Notes under the pieces: model-generated
Told to the model about the DNA's origin: nothing
Database searches by the model: none
The model's input: the letters and a program-made list of their open reading frames with translations, nothing else
In this document: positions 21,210 to 30,523 of the stretch, piece by piece
Position numbering within the stretch: the stretch's first letter is position 1
How the letters are laid out: each line of letters starts with the position of its first letter
Translations under genes and position numbers: made by a program
NCBI GenBank assembly: GCA_008727115.1
Contig: CP044131.1
Span: 1,426,001 to 1,490,000 of the forward strand
Source: Comamonas testosteroni
Lineage (GTDB): Bacteria; Pseudomonadota; Gammaproteobacteria; Burkholderiales; Burkholderiaceae_C
DNA length: 64,000 bases
Reading direction: 5' to 3'

Positions 21210-22400
21210 ATGGATTCTGAGAAGGTGGTGGTTGTGGGACGTCTTACTATTGGGCGCACTGGCGCCGCTGTGGCATTGATTGCGGGTATGGGTGCGGTGG
21301 TCTGGCTGGGCGCTTCTGCGCTGCCGGAATTCAAGTCTGAGGCACCGACAGGGAGCGTAGCGCCTGCTGCGGCAGTCGTATCAAGCCCGGCCCAGCCTGC
21401 AGAGCCATCCGTGATCGCGAAATCCCCGCTCTCACCGGCGGCGGCTTCTACCGTCATGCCCGCCCATGCCGCGCGTGCCGTGCAAGGCCCGACGCCTGTT
21501 TTTGTGCTCAATTCGCTGGATGCTTCCATCAGCGTGATCGACCCGCAGACATGGACGGAGCAGTCGCGCATTCCCACGGGCAAGGAACCGCACCACCTGT
21601 ATCTGACGCCTGACGAGAAGTCATTGGTGGTCGCGAATGCGCTGGGTGACTCGCTGACGTTGATCGATCCGCGCACAGGGGCCGTGCAGCGTGTGATTCG
21701 CGATATCGTCGATCCCTACCATCTGCGCTTTTCACCCGATATGAAATGGTTCATCACGGCGGCCAATCGCTTGAACCATATTGACTTTTATCGCTGGGAT
21801 GAGGCCACGCAGACGCCCACATTGGTCAAGCGTGTCTCCACGGGCAAGACTCCGAGCCATTTGTTCATCGATGCGCAAAGCAAGACGCTGTACTCCACCA
21901 TGCAAGACAGCGATGCCCTGGTGGCCATCGACATTGCGACCCAGACCATCAAGGCACGCGTGCCCACCGGCCCCATGCCGGCAGATGTCTATGGCAGCCC
22001 TGATGGCAGCAAACTGTTTGTCGGGCTGACCGGCGGTGATGGTGTGGAGGTCTTCGACATTACGGGTGCAGAGCCTCGCAGTCTGGGGCAGATTAAGACG
22101 GCTGCGGGTGCACACGCTTTCCGTGCTGCGGGCGATGATCGCCATTTGTATGTGAGCAATCGCGTGGCCAACACCATCAGCAAGATCGACATGACAGACA
22201 GCCAGGTCGTGGCCAATTACCCGGCTCCAGGCGGCCCTGACTGCATGGATGTGTCGGCCGATGGGCGCTACATCTTTGTGGCTTCGCGCTGGGCGCGCAA
22301 ACTGTCGGTGATCGATACGGTGGAGAAGAAGGTGGTCAATCAGGTCAACGTGGGCAAGTCGCCTCACGGGGTCTGGACGCTCGCTCACGCCGCACGCTGA
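21210..22400 (+). CDS. YVTN/YncE-type beta-propeller protein
   Basis: A membrane-anchored or exported beta-propeller of about 396 residues. A short N-terminal hydrophobic helix (TGAAVALIAGMGAVVWLGAS, about 15-35) and an Ala/Pro linker are followed by YVTN-family repeats: NSLDASISVIDPQT, VANALGDSLTLIDPRTG, VSNRVANTISKIDM, VASRWARKLSVIDT. The start is uncertain (ATG 21210; GTG 21180 or GTG 21234 behind GAGAAGGTGG are alternatives). It lies 26 bases before a polysaccharide deacetylase and probably shares its operon. Binding partner unknown. Confidence 0.75.
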   Translation: MDSEKVVVVGRLTIGRTGAAVALIAGMGAVVWLGASALPEFKSEAPTGSVAPAAAVVSSPAQPAEPSVIAKSPLSPAAASTVMPAHAARAVQGPTPVFVLNSLDASISVIDPQTWTEQSRIPTGKEPHHLYLTPDEKSLVVANALGDSLTLIDPRTGAVQRVIRDIVDPYHLRFSPDMKWFITAANRLNHIDFYRWDEATQTPTLVKRVSTGKTPSHLFIDAQSKTLYSTMQDSDALVAIDIATQTIKARVPTGPMPADVYGSPDGSKLFVGLTGGDGVEVFDITGAEPRSLGQIKTAAGAHAFRAAGDDRHLYVSNRVANTISKIDMTDSQVVANYPAPGGPDCMDVSADGRYIFVASRWARKLSVIDTVEKKVVNQVNVGKSPHGVWTLAHAAR

Positions 22401-22426
22401 CACTACAGGTGACCTAGGAGGAGCGG

Positions 22427-23251
22427 ATGCTGAGACGTCAATTCATGCTGGCGGGAGCTGCAGTCGCTGTTCCTGGGCTGGCTGCGGCTGCTGAAGCAGC
22501 AAAAAACATAGCTGTCGGTGGATGTGCCAAGCCGCTTTACCTGACTTTTGATACCGGGCACATGGGCATTGCTCAGTTCGTGGCTCAGGTGCTGCAAAAG
22601 CACAAAGTACCCGTCACCTTCTTTGCGGCCAACGAGGCGACGAAAGAGGGCGCAAGCAGCCTGGGCGACTTTTGGGTTCCCTGGTGGAAAGCGCGAGCGG
22701 ATGAAGGCCATCAGCTGGCATCGCACACCTATGACCATATGTACTGGCAGGCCGATATTCGCGACAAGGCAACGGGTCAGGTCACGCATTTCAAGGTCAA
22801 GCCCTCGGCCGGGCCGCGTGCGGGGCAGAGCTTTGTGGTGTCTGCCGACGAGTACCGGCAAGAGATTGCACGCGCGGCCCGGCGCCTGCAGCAGATCACA
22901 GGGCACAAACCGTTGCCTTTGTATCGTGCTCCGGGTGGCAAGACCTCGCCCGCACTGATCGCAGCAGCGCAGCAAGGGGGCTATCAGCATATCGACTGGG
23001 CGCCTGCAGGCTTTTTGGGTGATGAGCTGCCCAGTGAAAAATATCCCAACGAGCGCTTGCTCGCCCAGGCGCTGAAAAATATTCGCAGCGGCGATATCTT
23101 GCTGGCCCACTTGGGAATCTGGTCACGCAAGGAGCCCTGGGCTCCTGCAGTGCTGGAGCCGTTGATTACAGGCTTGCTGGACAAAGGTTTTTGTTTTCGC
23201 ACGCTGGCAGAGCACCCTGAATATCAGAGCTGGATTGCGCAGCACCGCTAA
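22427..23251 (+). CDS. Polysaccharide deacetylase-family protein (exported)
   Basis: NodB-fold protein of 274 residues with an N-terminal signal (MLRRQFMLAGAAVAVPGLAAA). Motif 1 reads LYLTFDTGH where most family members have TFDDG, so a metal-binding Asp is replaced by Thr; motif 2 is SHTYDH; RAPGGK and the Asp/Trp-containing region follow. The start has a near-perfect AGGAGGAG ribosome binding site. It sits between a beta-propeller gene and a fatty acid hydroxylase gene. It could act on an N-acetylated envelope glycan, or have lost canonical catalysis. Confidence 0.82.
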   Translation: MLRRQFMLAGAAVAVPGLAAAAEAAKNIAVGGCAKPLYLTFDTGHMGIAQFVAQVLQKHKVPVTFFAANEATKEGASSLGDFWVPWWKARADEGHQLASHTYDHMYWQADIRDKATGQVTHFKVKPSAGPRAGQSFVVSADEYRQEIARAARRLQQITGHKPLPLYRAPGGKTSPALIAAAQQGGYQHIDWAPAGFLGDELPSEKYPNERLLAQALKNIRSGDILLAHLGIWSRKEPWAPAVLEPLITGLLDKGFCFRTLAEHPEYQSWIAQHR

Positions 23252-23271
23252 GGGCTGTTGAGGAGTAATTT

Positions 23272-24252
23272 GTGGACTGGTTAGTGCAGATGTTCGGACA
23301 AGCGCAGCAAAGCCTGTTTGAGGGGGCGGTCCAGCCATTTCTGTTTCACTTCGGCATGGCCAACCTGCTGGAGGATGGCTATGCCGCTACCGGCTGGCTG
23401 CTGGTGGGCTTGGTGCAAATTGCCATCATGGCGGCCGTCATTGTGCCGCTGCAACGGTGGCGGCCGGTGGAGCCCGTGGTGGATCGGCAAGCCATTCGCG
23501 TGGATATTCTCTACACGCTGATTCATCGATTGGGCCTGTTTCGGCTGGGGCTGTTCTTTACGGTGGATCCGCTGTGGGATGCTCTCATGGGCAAGCTCCA
23601 TGTCTGGGGCATGCCGGGCTTTCACATCGACGACCTCTGGCCCGGAGTGACGGATAACGCCTGGATCAGCTTGTTGCTTTATCTGATCGTTTTTGATCTG
23701 GTGGAGTACTGGATCCACCGAGGTCAGCACGGCCTGGCCTGGTGGTGGAAGCTGCATGCTGTGCACCACTCACAGCGGCAGATGACGGTGTGGAGTGACA
23801 ACCGCAATCATTTGCTGGATGACCTTGTCCATGACTCCATCATCGTGCTGGTGGCTCAGCTGATTGGCGTGGCTCCAGGGCAGTTTGTGGCCATCGTGGC
23901 GCTGACCCAGCTCAGCGAGAGCTTTCAGCATGCCAATGTGCGCATCTGGTTTGGTAGGCTGGGGGAGCGACTGTGGGTTAGCCCTCGCTTCCATCGGCGA
24001 CATCACGCCATCGGCATCGGTCACGAGCCCATGGCTCCGGTGCGCAACAAAAAAGTGTATGGCAACAATTTTGGCGTGCTCCTGCCCTGGTGGGATATGT
24101 TGTTTGGCACGGCCAACTTTGATTTGCGCTATGACCCGACAGGCATTCGCGATCAGGTGCAGCCCAATGCGAAAGGGCAGTTGCGCGATTACGGCCGTGG
24201 CTTCTGGGCGCAACAGTGGCTGGCTGTCCTACGGTTGATGGGTCGCGCATAA
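23272..24252 (+). CDS. Sterol desaturase / fatty acid hydroxylase-family membrane protein
   Basis: Integral membrane di-iron enzyme family (FA_hydroxylase). Several hydrophobic helices (about 40-62, 120-145, 205-225) carry the His clusters HRGQH, HAVHH and FHRRHHA that bind iron. Length is 326 residues. It starts with GTG 23272 behind GAGGAGTAATTT, 20 bases after the deacetylase stop. The substrate (lipid or hopanoid-like) is not known. The cluster context suggests envelope modification. Confidence 0.85.
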   Translation: MDWLVQMFGQAQQSLFEGAVQPFLFHFGMANLLEDGYAATGWLLVGLVQIAIMAAVIVPLQRWRPVEPVVDRQAIRVDILYTLIHRLGLFRLGLFFTVDPLWDALMGKLHVWGMPGFHIDDLWPGVTDNAWISLLLYLIVFDLVEYWIHRGQHGLAWWWKLHAVHHSQRQMTVWSDNRNHLLDDLVHDSIIVLVAQLIGVAPGQFVAIVALTQLSESFQHANVRIWFGRLGERLWVSPRFHRRHHAIGIGHEPMAPVRNKKVYGNNFGVLLPWWDMLFGTANFDLRYDPTGIRDQVQPNAKGQLRDYGRGFWAQQWLAVLRLMGRA

Positions 24253-24278
24253 ATCAATCCTTGAGTATGCTTGCCAGC

Positions 24279-25151
24279 ATGAGCTTGTTACTTGATTCTT
24301 TCTGGCGTGCTCTTGCGTATTGCCTGCACAAGCGGGTCATCGTCTGGTCACTGCTGCCCTTGCTGACCATGGCCTTGATGGCTTGGCTGTTGGGGTATTT
24401 TTTCTGGGCTGATGCAGTCCTCAAGGTGCAGAGCCTGCTGGAAGGAGTGGGCTGGCTGCACTCGATCTGGGTGTGGTTGCAGCAGCATGGGGTCGGCTAT
24501 GCCTCCGAGGTGGTGGCCTCCATCTTGGTCGTCTTGGGGGCAATGCCTGTACTGGTCGTCCTGGTGTTGCTGCTGGTGAGCTTGTTCATGGCTCCCGTGT
24601 TGACGCAGCTGGTGGCGGAAAAGCGCTTCCCGGGATTGGAAAGAAAACAAGGCGGCTCCACTGTGGCCAGTCTGGTCTGGTCTGGAGGCTCGACCTCAAT
24701 CGCCTTGCTGGCCTTGCTGGTGACCTTGCCTCTTTGGGTCTTCCCGCCATTGATGCTGGTGGTGGCTCCGCTGATCTGGGGCTGGTTGACTTATCGCGTC
24801 ATGGCTTTTGATGCCTTGTCCGAGCATGCCAGCAAGGAGGAGCGCCGAAGCCTGTTTGCCCGCCACCGTATCACGCTGATATTGATGGGCATCATCTGTG
24901 GCTATCTGGGAGCGGCTCCCGGCATTGTCTGGGTTTCAGGCCTGTTATTCTTGGCAGCTTTCTGGGTTCTGGTGCCGATTGCCATCTGGATCTATGCCCT
25001 TGTGTTTGCATTCTCGGCACTGTGGTTTGCGCATTTTTGCCTGGCTGAGCTGGAGCAGATGAGAGCACAGACTCCCCCTCTGCCAGCAGACCCCAAGGTT
25101 CCATTCGCTCCTGAGGCCGAAAGCTCTACTTCGCTGTCGCGCAAGCCTTAG
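24279..25151 (+). CDS. EI24 domain-containing membrane protein
   Basis: A 290-residue protein with five or six hydrophobic helices and the start MSLLLDSFWRALAYCLHKRVI typical of the EI24/CysZ-like family in Burkholderiales. The C-terminal 30 residues are a Pro/Ser tail. ATG 24279 fits homologues; ATG 24267 is in frame too. No function is established outside the sulfate-uptake CysZ branch, and nothing here ties it to sulfate. Confidence 0.75.
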   Translation: MSLLLDSFWRALAYCLHKRVIVWSLLPLLTMALMAWLLGYFFWADAVLKVQSLLEGVGWLHSIWVWLQQHGVGYASEVVASILVVLGAMPVLVVLVLLLVSLFMAPVLTQLVAEKRFPGLERKQGGSTVASLVWSGGSTSIALLALLVTLPLWVFPPLMLVVAPLIWGWLTYRVMAFDALSEHASKEERRSLFARHRITLILMGIICGYLGAAPGIVWVSGLLFLAAFWVLVPIAIWIYALVFAFSALWFAHFCLAELEQMRAQTPPLPADPKVPFAPEAESSTSLSRKP

Positions 25152-25185
25152 CCGTATTTCTTGGCCGCATTTGGCATGGCGCACA

Positions 25186-25192
25186 TGCACCA
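25186..25192 (+). promoter_or_regulatory. NtrC half-site
   Basis: TGCACCA with no matching right half, 21 bases before the first full NtrC box. Possibly a weak auxiliary site. Confidence 0.35.
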
Positions 25193-25212
25193 AAACAGAC
25201 TCCATCAACAAA

Positions 25213-25229
25213 TGCACCAACTTGGTGCA
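25213..25229 (+). promoter_or_regulatory. NtrC-binding box 1, perfect palindrome
   Basis: TGCACCA-N3-TGGTGCA, an exact match to the enterobacterial NtrC consensus. It lies 190 bases before the sigma-54 promoter of glnA, where enhancer sites are expected. Together with ntrB-ntrC downstream it implies nitrogen control of glnA. Confidence 0.9.
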
Positions 25230-25234
25230 TTTGT

Positions 25235-25251
25235 TTCACCAAAATGGTGCA
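25235..25251 (+). promoter_or_regulatory. NtrC-binding box 2
   Basis: TTCACCA-N3-TGGTGCA, one mismatch from consensus. Its centre is 22 bases from that of box 1, two helical turns, so two dimers can bind the same face as an enhancer. Confidence 0.85.
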
Positions 25252-25402
25252 TTCAACAGAGGCTTGTGACAGTGAGACAATAAGCGCCTCTTTACTGCAG
25301 TTGATGGGCACGGCTTCGTGCATGACTTATGCCTCTTGCTGAATATGCTTATTCGCAGGGCGGGCCAATCGTAGATTGCTCTTTGTGCCACTTTTAACAA
25401 GT

Positions 25403-25418
25403 TGGCATGCAAACTGCT
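25403..25418 (+). promoter_or_regulatory. glnA: Sigma-54 promoter of glnA
   Basis: TGGCATGCAAACTGCT has GG and GC exactly 12 bases apart, matching the -24/-12 consensus TGGCACG-N4-TTGCA apart from a C-to-T and a T-to-C change and the final A/T position. It is 50 bases before the glnA ATG and downstream of two NtrC boxes. Confidence 0.85.
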
Positions 25419-25467
25419 AAGTACTAATTATTCTTTTTTGATCAGCCAAGTTGGCAGGAGAGATCTG

Positions 25468-26883
25468 ATGGCGAAGACCGTTGCAGACGTGATGCAGATG
25501 GTGCAAGACAACGAAGTCAAGTTCGTTGACCTGCGCTTTACCGATACCCGCGGCAAGGAGCAGCACGTGACCGTGCCTGTGTCGCACTTCGACGAAGACA
25601 AGTTCACCTCGGGCCATGCCTTTGACGGATCCTCCATGGCAGGCTGGAAGGGTATTGAAGCCTCGGACATGCAGCTCATGCCCGACCCCAGCACGGCCAA
25701 GATCGACCCGTTCTTTGAAGAAACCACGCTGTTCCTGCAGTGCGATGTGATCGAGCCCGGTGATGGTAAGGCCTATGACCGTGACCCACGTTCCATCGCC
25801 AAGCGCGCAGAAGCCTATCTGAAGGCGTCTGGCCTGGGTGATACTGCTTTCTTCGGTCCTGAGCCCGAGTTCTTTATCTTCGATGGCGTGCGCTGGAGCA
25901 CGGAAGAGCACAACCCCTTCTTCGACATCCAAGAGTACGAAGCACCTTGGAGCACGGGCGCGATGTTTGACGGTGGCAACCGTGGCCACCGCAACCGCAC
26001 CAAGGGTGGCTACTTCCCCGTTCCTCCTGTTGACAGCACACAAGACATGCGCGCAGAGATGTCGCTGCTGCTGGAGTCGCTGGGCATTCCTGTTGAAGTG
26101 TTCCACCACGAAGTGGGCGGTGCAGGCCAGAACGAACTGGGTACCCGCTTCTCGACGCTGGTCGAGCGTGCGGACTGGACGCAAGTGCAAAAGTACGTGA
26201 TCTGGAACGTGGCCAACAGCTACGGCAAGACCGCGACTTTCATGCCCAAGCCTTACGCTGGCGACAACGGCTCCGGCATGCACGTGCACCAGTCCGTGTG
26301 GAAGGATGGCAAGAACCTGTTCGCCGGCGACGGCTATGCCGGTCTGTCCGACTTCGCGCTGTACTACATCGGCGGCATCATCAAGCACGCCCGCGCCCTG
26401 AACGCCATCACCAACCCTGGCACCAACAGCTACAAGCGTTTGGTCCCTGGCTTTGAAGCGCCCGTGAAGCTGGCTTACTCTGCCAAGAACCGCTCCGCTT
26501 CCATCCGTATTCCTTACGTGAGCAACCCCAAGGGCCGCCGCGTGGAAGCACGCTTCCCCGATCCTCTGATGAACCCCTACCTGGGTTTCGCAGCGCTGCT
26601 GATGGCGGGTCTGGACGGCGTGGAAAACAAGATCCATCCCGGCGAAGCTGCGACCAAGGACCTGTACCACCTGCCTCCCGAAGAAGACAAGCTGGTGCCT
26701 ACCGTCTGCCACAGCCTGGATCAGGCGCTGGAAGCTCTGGATGCAGATCGCGCCTTCCTGACCAAGGGCGGAGTGTTCAGCGACTCCATGATCGACGCCT
26801 ACATTGAGTTGAAGATGGGTGAGGTGACGCGCCTGCGCCAGGCAGTGCATCCTGTTGAATACGATATGTACTACTCGCTGTAA
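25468..26883 (+). CDS. glnA: Glutamine synthetase type I
   Basis: Dodecameric GSI that makes glutamine from glutamate, ammonia and ATP. Of 471 residues, the family marks are [17 protein letters not shown], the ATP-binding/metal region [28 protein letters not shown] and the adenylylation loop with the Tyr in [10 protein letters not shown]. The regulatory Tyr implies control by GlnE. The start at 25468 lies behind GGCAGGAGAGATCTG; the 22-residue in-frame extension from 25402 overlaps the promoter and is rejected. Upstream NtrC boxes and the sigma-54 promoter indicate nitrogen regulation. Confidence 0.97.
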   Translation: MAKTVADVMQMVQDNEVKFVDLRFTDTRGKEQHVTVPVSHFDEDKFTSGHAFDGSSMAGWKGIEASDMQLMPDPSTAKIDPFFEETTLFLQCDVIEPGDGKAYDRDPRSIAKRAEAYLKASGLGDTAFFGPEPEFFIFDGVRWSTEEHNPFFDIQEYEAPWSTGAMFDGGNRGHRNRTKGGYFPVPPVDSTQDMRAEMSLLLESLGIPVEVFHHEVGGAGQNELGTRFSTLVERADWTQVQKYVIWNVANSYGKTATFMPKPYAGDNGSGMHVHQSVWKDGKNLFAGDGYAGLSDFALYYIGGIIKHARALNAITNPGTNSYKRLVPGFEAPVKLAYSAKNRSASIRIPYVSNPKGRRVEARFPDPLMNPYLGFAALLMAGLDGVENKIHPGEAATKDLYHLPPEEDKLVPTVCHSLDQALEALDADRAFLTKGGVFSDSMIDAYIELKMGEVTRLRQAVHPVEYDMYYSL

Positions 26884-26895
26884 AGCGGGAATGTC

Positions 26896-26921
26896 AAAAG
26901 GCGGCGTAAGCCGCCTTTTTT
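26896..26921 (+). terminator. Terminator after glnA
   Basis: AAAAGGCGG and CCGCCTTTT form a 9-bp stem round a six-base loop, with six T. It separates glnA from the ntrB-ntrC unit. Confidence 0.9.
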
Positions 26922-26937
26922 GTGTCCAGAGAGTGCT

Positions 26938-26949
26938 TGAGGTACCTCA
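26938..26949. repeat. 12-base perfect palindrome
   Basis: TGAGGTACCTCA, between the glnA terminator and the following gene. It may be an operator for the next unit; no known regulator is recognised. Confidence 0.3.
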
Positions 26950-27061
26950 GCAAAGGAACCAAACGGTTCGATGGCAATCAAGTAGTCAATAAAACTTGCA
27001 AGCTTGGAGCGATACTCGTGATGTCGCGGACTTGCACTCATCGTCTGCTTGAGAGGACTGA

Positions 27062-27580
27062 ATGAAAAATTTTTATGTGTTGTCGTTGCTGGTTTTTACA
27101 TCCGGAGTGAGCTCTGCTCAGGAAGTGATTTACCGCTGCGGCAATGAATACACCAACAACGTCTCGCAGGCGAAGGCCAAAGGGTGCAAGCCGGTCGACG
27201 GCAGTGGCGTGACGGTGATTCATGGAACACGCTCTTCGGCAGCCAGCTCCGGCCAGGCTGCCACCACCCCGGTGAAACCAAGACCTGCCGGCAGCTCTAC
27301 TGCTGCACCGGCGCCTGTACGCAGCGACAATGCCGCGCAGAAGGCCAGGGACTCCGATGCCCGCGCTATTTTGCAAAGTGAGCTGAACAAGGCCCAGGCA
27401 AGGCTGAATGAGCTGAAGGCTGAATACAACGATGGCAACCCGGTGCGCACTGCTTTGGAGTTGCGCAATCCTCAGGGCTACCCGGAGCGGGTGGCTGCTC
27501 TCAAGGCTGATATCACCCGTCAGGAAGCCGATGTTGCCGGCATCAAGCGCGAACTGGACCGGCTGCCTGCCGCTAACTGA
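27062..27580 (+). CDS. Exported hypothetical protein upstream of ntrB
   Basis: A 172-residue protein with a signal peptide (cleavage after about residue 19, SSAQE). A short Cys-containing segment follows (IYRCGNEYTNNVSQAKAKGCK), reminiscent of DUF4124-type periplasmic proteins. Next come a Ser/Ala/Pro linker (about 60-95) and a charged, probably coiled-coil C-terminus (about 96-168). It starts behind GAGAGGACTGA. It lies between glnA and ntrB on the same strand, 34 bases before ntrB. Function unknown; a link with nitrogen sensing is only positional. Confidence 0.7.
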   Translation: MKNFYVLSLLVFTSGVSSAQEVIYRCGNEYTNNVSQAKAKGCKPVDGSGVTVIHGTRSSAASSGQAATTPVKPRPAGSSTAAPAPVRSDNAAQKARDSDARAILQSELNKAQARLNELKAEYNDGNPVRTALELRNPQGYPERVAALKADITRQEADVAGIKRELDRLPAAN

Positions 27581-27614
27581 CGCGGCCCTGGGGCCGCGCA
27601 TTCTGGACTATTGC

Positions 27615-28724
27615 ATGAGCTTCGCCGCCGCCCCATCTCCCGCTCTTGCCCTCACTGATTTGGACTGGGCAGATGCTCAGGGCTATCGCTCACTGGACTG
27701 GCTTTGCACGCTGATTGCTGTGCTGGATGAGCATGGCGCGGTGCGCTTTGTGAATGCTGCACTGGAAAATGCCTTGGGGCAATCTCGCCGCACCTTGAGC
27801 GGAAGTGATTTCACCGCCTGCTTTGTGGAGCCAGCCTTGCTGGACAAGGCGCTCAGCGGGGCGCGCTCGAATGATTTTGCAGCCCTTCGCTTCGAGGCCA
27901 GTCTGTTGCGTCTTGGCCAGGACGCATTGCCTATCCACGCAGCGGTTTCTTTGGCCGAAAAGGCGGGTCATGTCATGGTGGAGATGTGGCCGCTGGAGCA
28001 GCAGGCCCGTCAGGATCGCGAAGAGCGCATCCGTGAGCAGGCCCAGGCGAACAAAGAGCTGATTCGAAATCTGGCGCACGAAATCAAAAATCCGCTAGGC
28101 GGTATTCGGGGCGCCGCACAGTTGCTGCAGATGGATCTGGAGACGCCGGAGCTGACGGAATACACGACAGTGATCATTCATGAGGCGGATCGCCTGCAGG
28201 CGCTGGTGGACAGGCTGCTGGCACCACACCGCCAACCTCATGAGGTCGGAGACGTCAATATTCATGAAGTCTGCGAGAGGGTGCGCTCCTTGGTGCTGAT
28301 CGAGCACCCTCAAGGCCTTAAGATCACGCGTGACTATGACATCTCCATTCCCGAATTTCGCGGTGACAGTGCCCAGCTGATCCAGGCTTTGCTCAATATT
28401 GTTCAGAACGCAGCTCAGGCACTGGGGCAGCGTATTGCAGACGGTGATGCAGAAATCATTTTGAGGACACGAGTGGCCAGGCAGGTGACTTTGGGGCGAG
28501 AGCGCCACAGACTGGCACTGGAATTGCATGTCATTGATAACGGAGCAGGTGTGCCCGATGTCATCAAGGAGCGAATTTTCTATCCTCTGGTGTCTGGGCG
28601 AGATGGTGGCTCCGGTTTGGGGCTGACACTGGCGCAGACCTTTGTGCAGCGTCACCATGGGCTGATCGAGTGTGAGAGCCAGCCGGGGAGGACGGATTTC
28701 CGGATTCTGATTCCTCTGCCATAA
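27615..28724 (+). CDS. ntrB: Nitrogen regulation sensor histidine kinase NtrB (GlnL)
   Basis: Cytosolic kinase/phosphatase that, under PII control, sets NtrC phosphorylation. A PAS domain (about 30-130) precedes the H-box NLAHEIKNPLGGIRG with His about 155, the N-box ALLNIVQNAAQAL, and G boxes VIDNGAGVPD and GGSGLGLTLAQ. The ATG at 27615 gives 369 residues; an in-frame reading from 27432 overlaps the preceding gene. ntrC follows 46 bases downstream. Confidence 0.93.
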   Translation: MSFAAAPSPALALTDLDWADAQGYRSLDWLCTLIAVLDEHGAVRFVNAALENALGQSRRTLSGSDFTACFVEPALLDKALSGARSNDFAALRFEASLLRLGQDALPIHAAVSLAEKAGHVMVEMWPLEQQARQDREERIREQAQANKELIRNLAHEIKNPLGGIRGAAQLLQMDLETPELTEYTTVIIHEADRLQALVDRLLAPHRQPHEVGDVNIHEVCERVRSLVLIEHPQGLKITRDYDISIPEFRGDSAQLIQALLNIVQNAAQALGQRIADGDAEIILRTRVARQVTLGRERHRLALELHVIDNGAGVPDVIKERIFYPLVSGRDGGSGLGLTLAQTFVQRHHGLIECESQPGRTDFRILIPLP

Positions 28725-28770
28725 AGCCTGCCAACATCAATATGCAGAAAAAGGAAAGGGTGTTGCACGA

Positions 28771-30297
28771 ATGAAGCCAATCTGGATTGTGGACGACGAC
28801 CCTTCCATTCGCTTTGTGCTGGAAAAGGCACTGGGGCGAGAAGGCTGGCCCATTCGCAGCTTTACGCAGGCGCGTGATGTGCTCAAGGCTCTGGCGGATG
28901 TGGATAGCAGCGATCCGGCAAGGCAGGCCCCGCAGGTGCTGGTCAGCGATATCCGCATGCCAGGAGGATCGGGCCTTGAGTTGCTGGAGCAGGTCAGAGC
29001 CCAGCAGCCTGGCCTGCCCATGATCATCATGACGGCGTATTCGGATCTGGACAGTGCTGTCTCGGCTTTCCAGCGCGGGGCATTTGAATACCTGCCCAAG
29101 CCCTTTGATGTGCCCAAGGCAGTGGAGCTCATACGGCGCGCTGTGGAGGAAAGCCAGCGTGAGGAGGTTGCCGATGTACAGGCGCCTGTGCAAGCAGAAA
29201 TGCTGGGGCAGGCACCTGCCATGCAGGATGTGTTTCGCGCCATTGGCAGGCTGAGCCAGAGCCAGGTGACGGTGCTCATTACCGGAGAGTCTGGGGCTGG
29301 CAAGGAACTGGTGGCGCGGGCACTGCACAAGCATTCTCCCGTTGCAGGAGGTCCGTTTGTTGCTATCAATACCGCAGCTATCCCAAAGGATCTGCTGGAG
29401 TCTGAACTCTTCGGACACGAGCGCGGTGCTTTTACCGGAGCACAGACCCAGCGCCGCGGACGCTTTGAGCAGGCCGAAGGCGGAACGCTGTTTCTCGATG
29501 AAATCGGTGACATGCCGTTCGAGCTGCAAACGCGTCTGCTGCGCGTGCTTTCCGATGGACATTTCTACCGGGTGGGCGGGCATCAGGCCGTCAAGGCCCA
29601 TGTGCGAGTGATTGCAGCGACGCACCAGGATCTAGAGTTGCGTGTCAAGGATGGAGTCTTTCGTGAAGACCTGTTTCACCGCTTGAACGTCATTCGTTTG
29701 CGTTTGCCAGCATTGCGTGAGCGCAGGGAAGATATCCCCATGCTGACCCAGCACTTTTTGCAGCAAAGTGCACGTCAGCTCGGGGTGGAGCCCAAGCGGA
29801 TGAGCACCATTGCCATGGAGCGGCTTCAGACTTTCAGCTTTCCAGGAAATGTGCGCCAGCTGGAAAACATCTGTCACTGGCTCACGGTAATGGCGCCCGC
29901 TCAGCAAATTGCACTCAAGGACTTGCCGCCAGAAGTCCTCAAGGAGGAGGCTGCACTGGAGGTCGCTGTGGAGAAGGGTGCATCTGGGCGGGCCGAGGCA
30001 ATTGCCAGCCCGGGCTCGGCGACATACGCTCATGCTCCTGTCTTGTCGAATGACACTCCCTCATCGTCCGAAGCCTGGCTGGAAGGCCTTGGCAAACAGG
30101 CGCAGGAGCTGCTGTCGCAAGGCCATCACGATGTCTGGGATCAGCTGACGCATCAATTCGAAGCGCAGTTGCTGCGCACGGCATTGGTCGCCACGCATGG
30201 GCGACGGGTAGAGGCAGCAAGTCGCTTGGGCATAGGCCGAAACACGATTACCCGTAAGCTGCAAGAGCTTGGGCTGGAGAATGAAAACTTCGACTGA
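28771..30297 (+). CDS. ntrC: Nitrogen regulation response regulator NtrC (GlnG)
   Basis: Sigma-54 enhancer-binding activator. The receiver domain (1-125) has the acidic pocket DDD (8-10) and phospho-acceptor Asp about 60 (VLVSDIRMPG). The AAA+ domain has Walker A GESGAGKE (about 172) and the sigma-54 contact loop GAFTGA (about 219). The Fis-type helix-turn-helix is at the C-terminus (AASRLGIGRNTITRKLQELG). Length is 508 residues, longer than E. coli's 469 because of a linker (about 395-450). It should bind the boxes upstream of glnA. Confidence 0.95.
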   Translation: MKPIWIVDDDPSIRFVLEKALGREGWPIRSFTQARDVLKALADVDSSDPARQAPQVLVSDIRMPGGSGLELLEQVRAQQPGLPMIIMTAYSDLDSAVSAFQRGAFEYLPKPFDVPKAVELIRRAVEESQREEVADVQAPVQAEMLGQAPAMQDVFRAIGRLSQSQVTVLITGESGAGKELVARALHKHSPVAGGPFVAINTAAIPKDLLESELFGHERGAFTGAQTQRRGRFEQAEGGTLFLDEIGDMPFELQTRLLRVLSDGHFYRVGGHQAVKAHVRVIAATHQDLELRVKDGVFREDLFHRLNVIRLRLPALRERREDIPMLTQHFLQQSARQLGVEPKRMSTIAMERLQTFSFPGNVRQLENICHWLTVMAPAQQIALKDLPPEVLKEEAALEVAVEKGASGRAEAIASPGSATYAHAPVLSNDTPSSSEAWLEGLGKQAQELLSQGHHDVWDQLTHQFEAQLLRTALVATHGRRVEAASRLGIGRNTITRKLQELGLENENFD

Positions 30298-30523
30298 AAG
30301 CCTAGAGTGCTTGCTCACGCTTGGCTTCTTGGTTTTTCCTACAGCATGCACTCATGACTGATGACGTGGGGGAAGGATCCAGTGATGAAGAATCACCGGT
30401 TTGTCGTTTGCTGGAACCCCTGCCTTGGCTGTGTCTTTGTTGCCCTTTTCCGTTGTAGAAGTCTCGAACCTTGCTTGCTCAGGGGAGGGTACGCTTTCTG
30501 AGTCCGCTGCTCACAGCGCCCAC

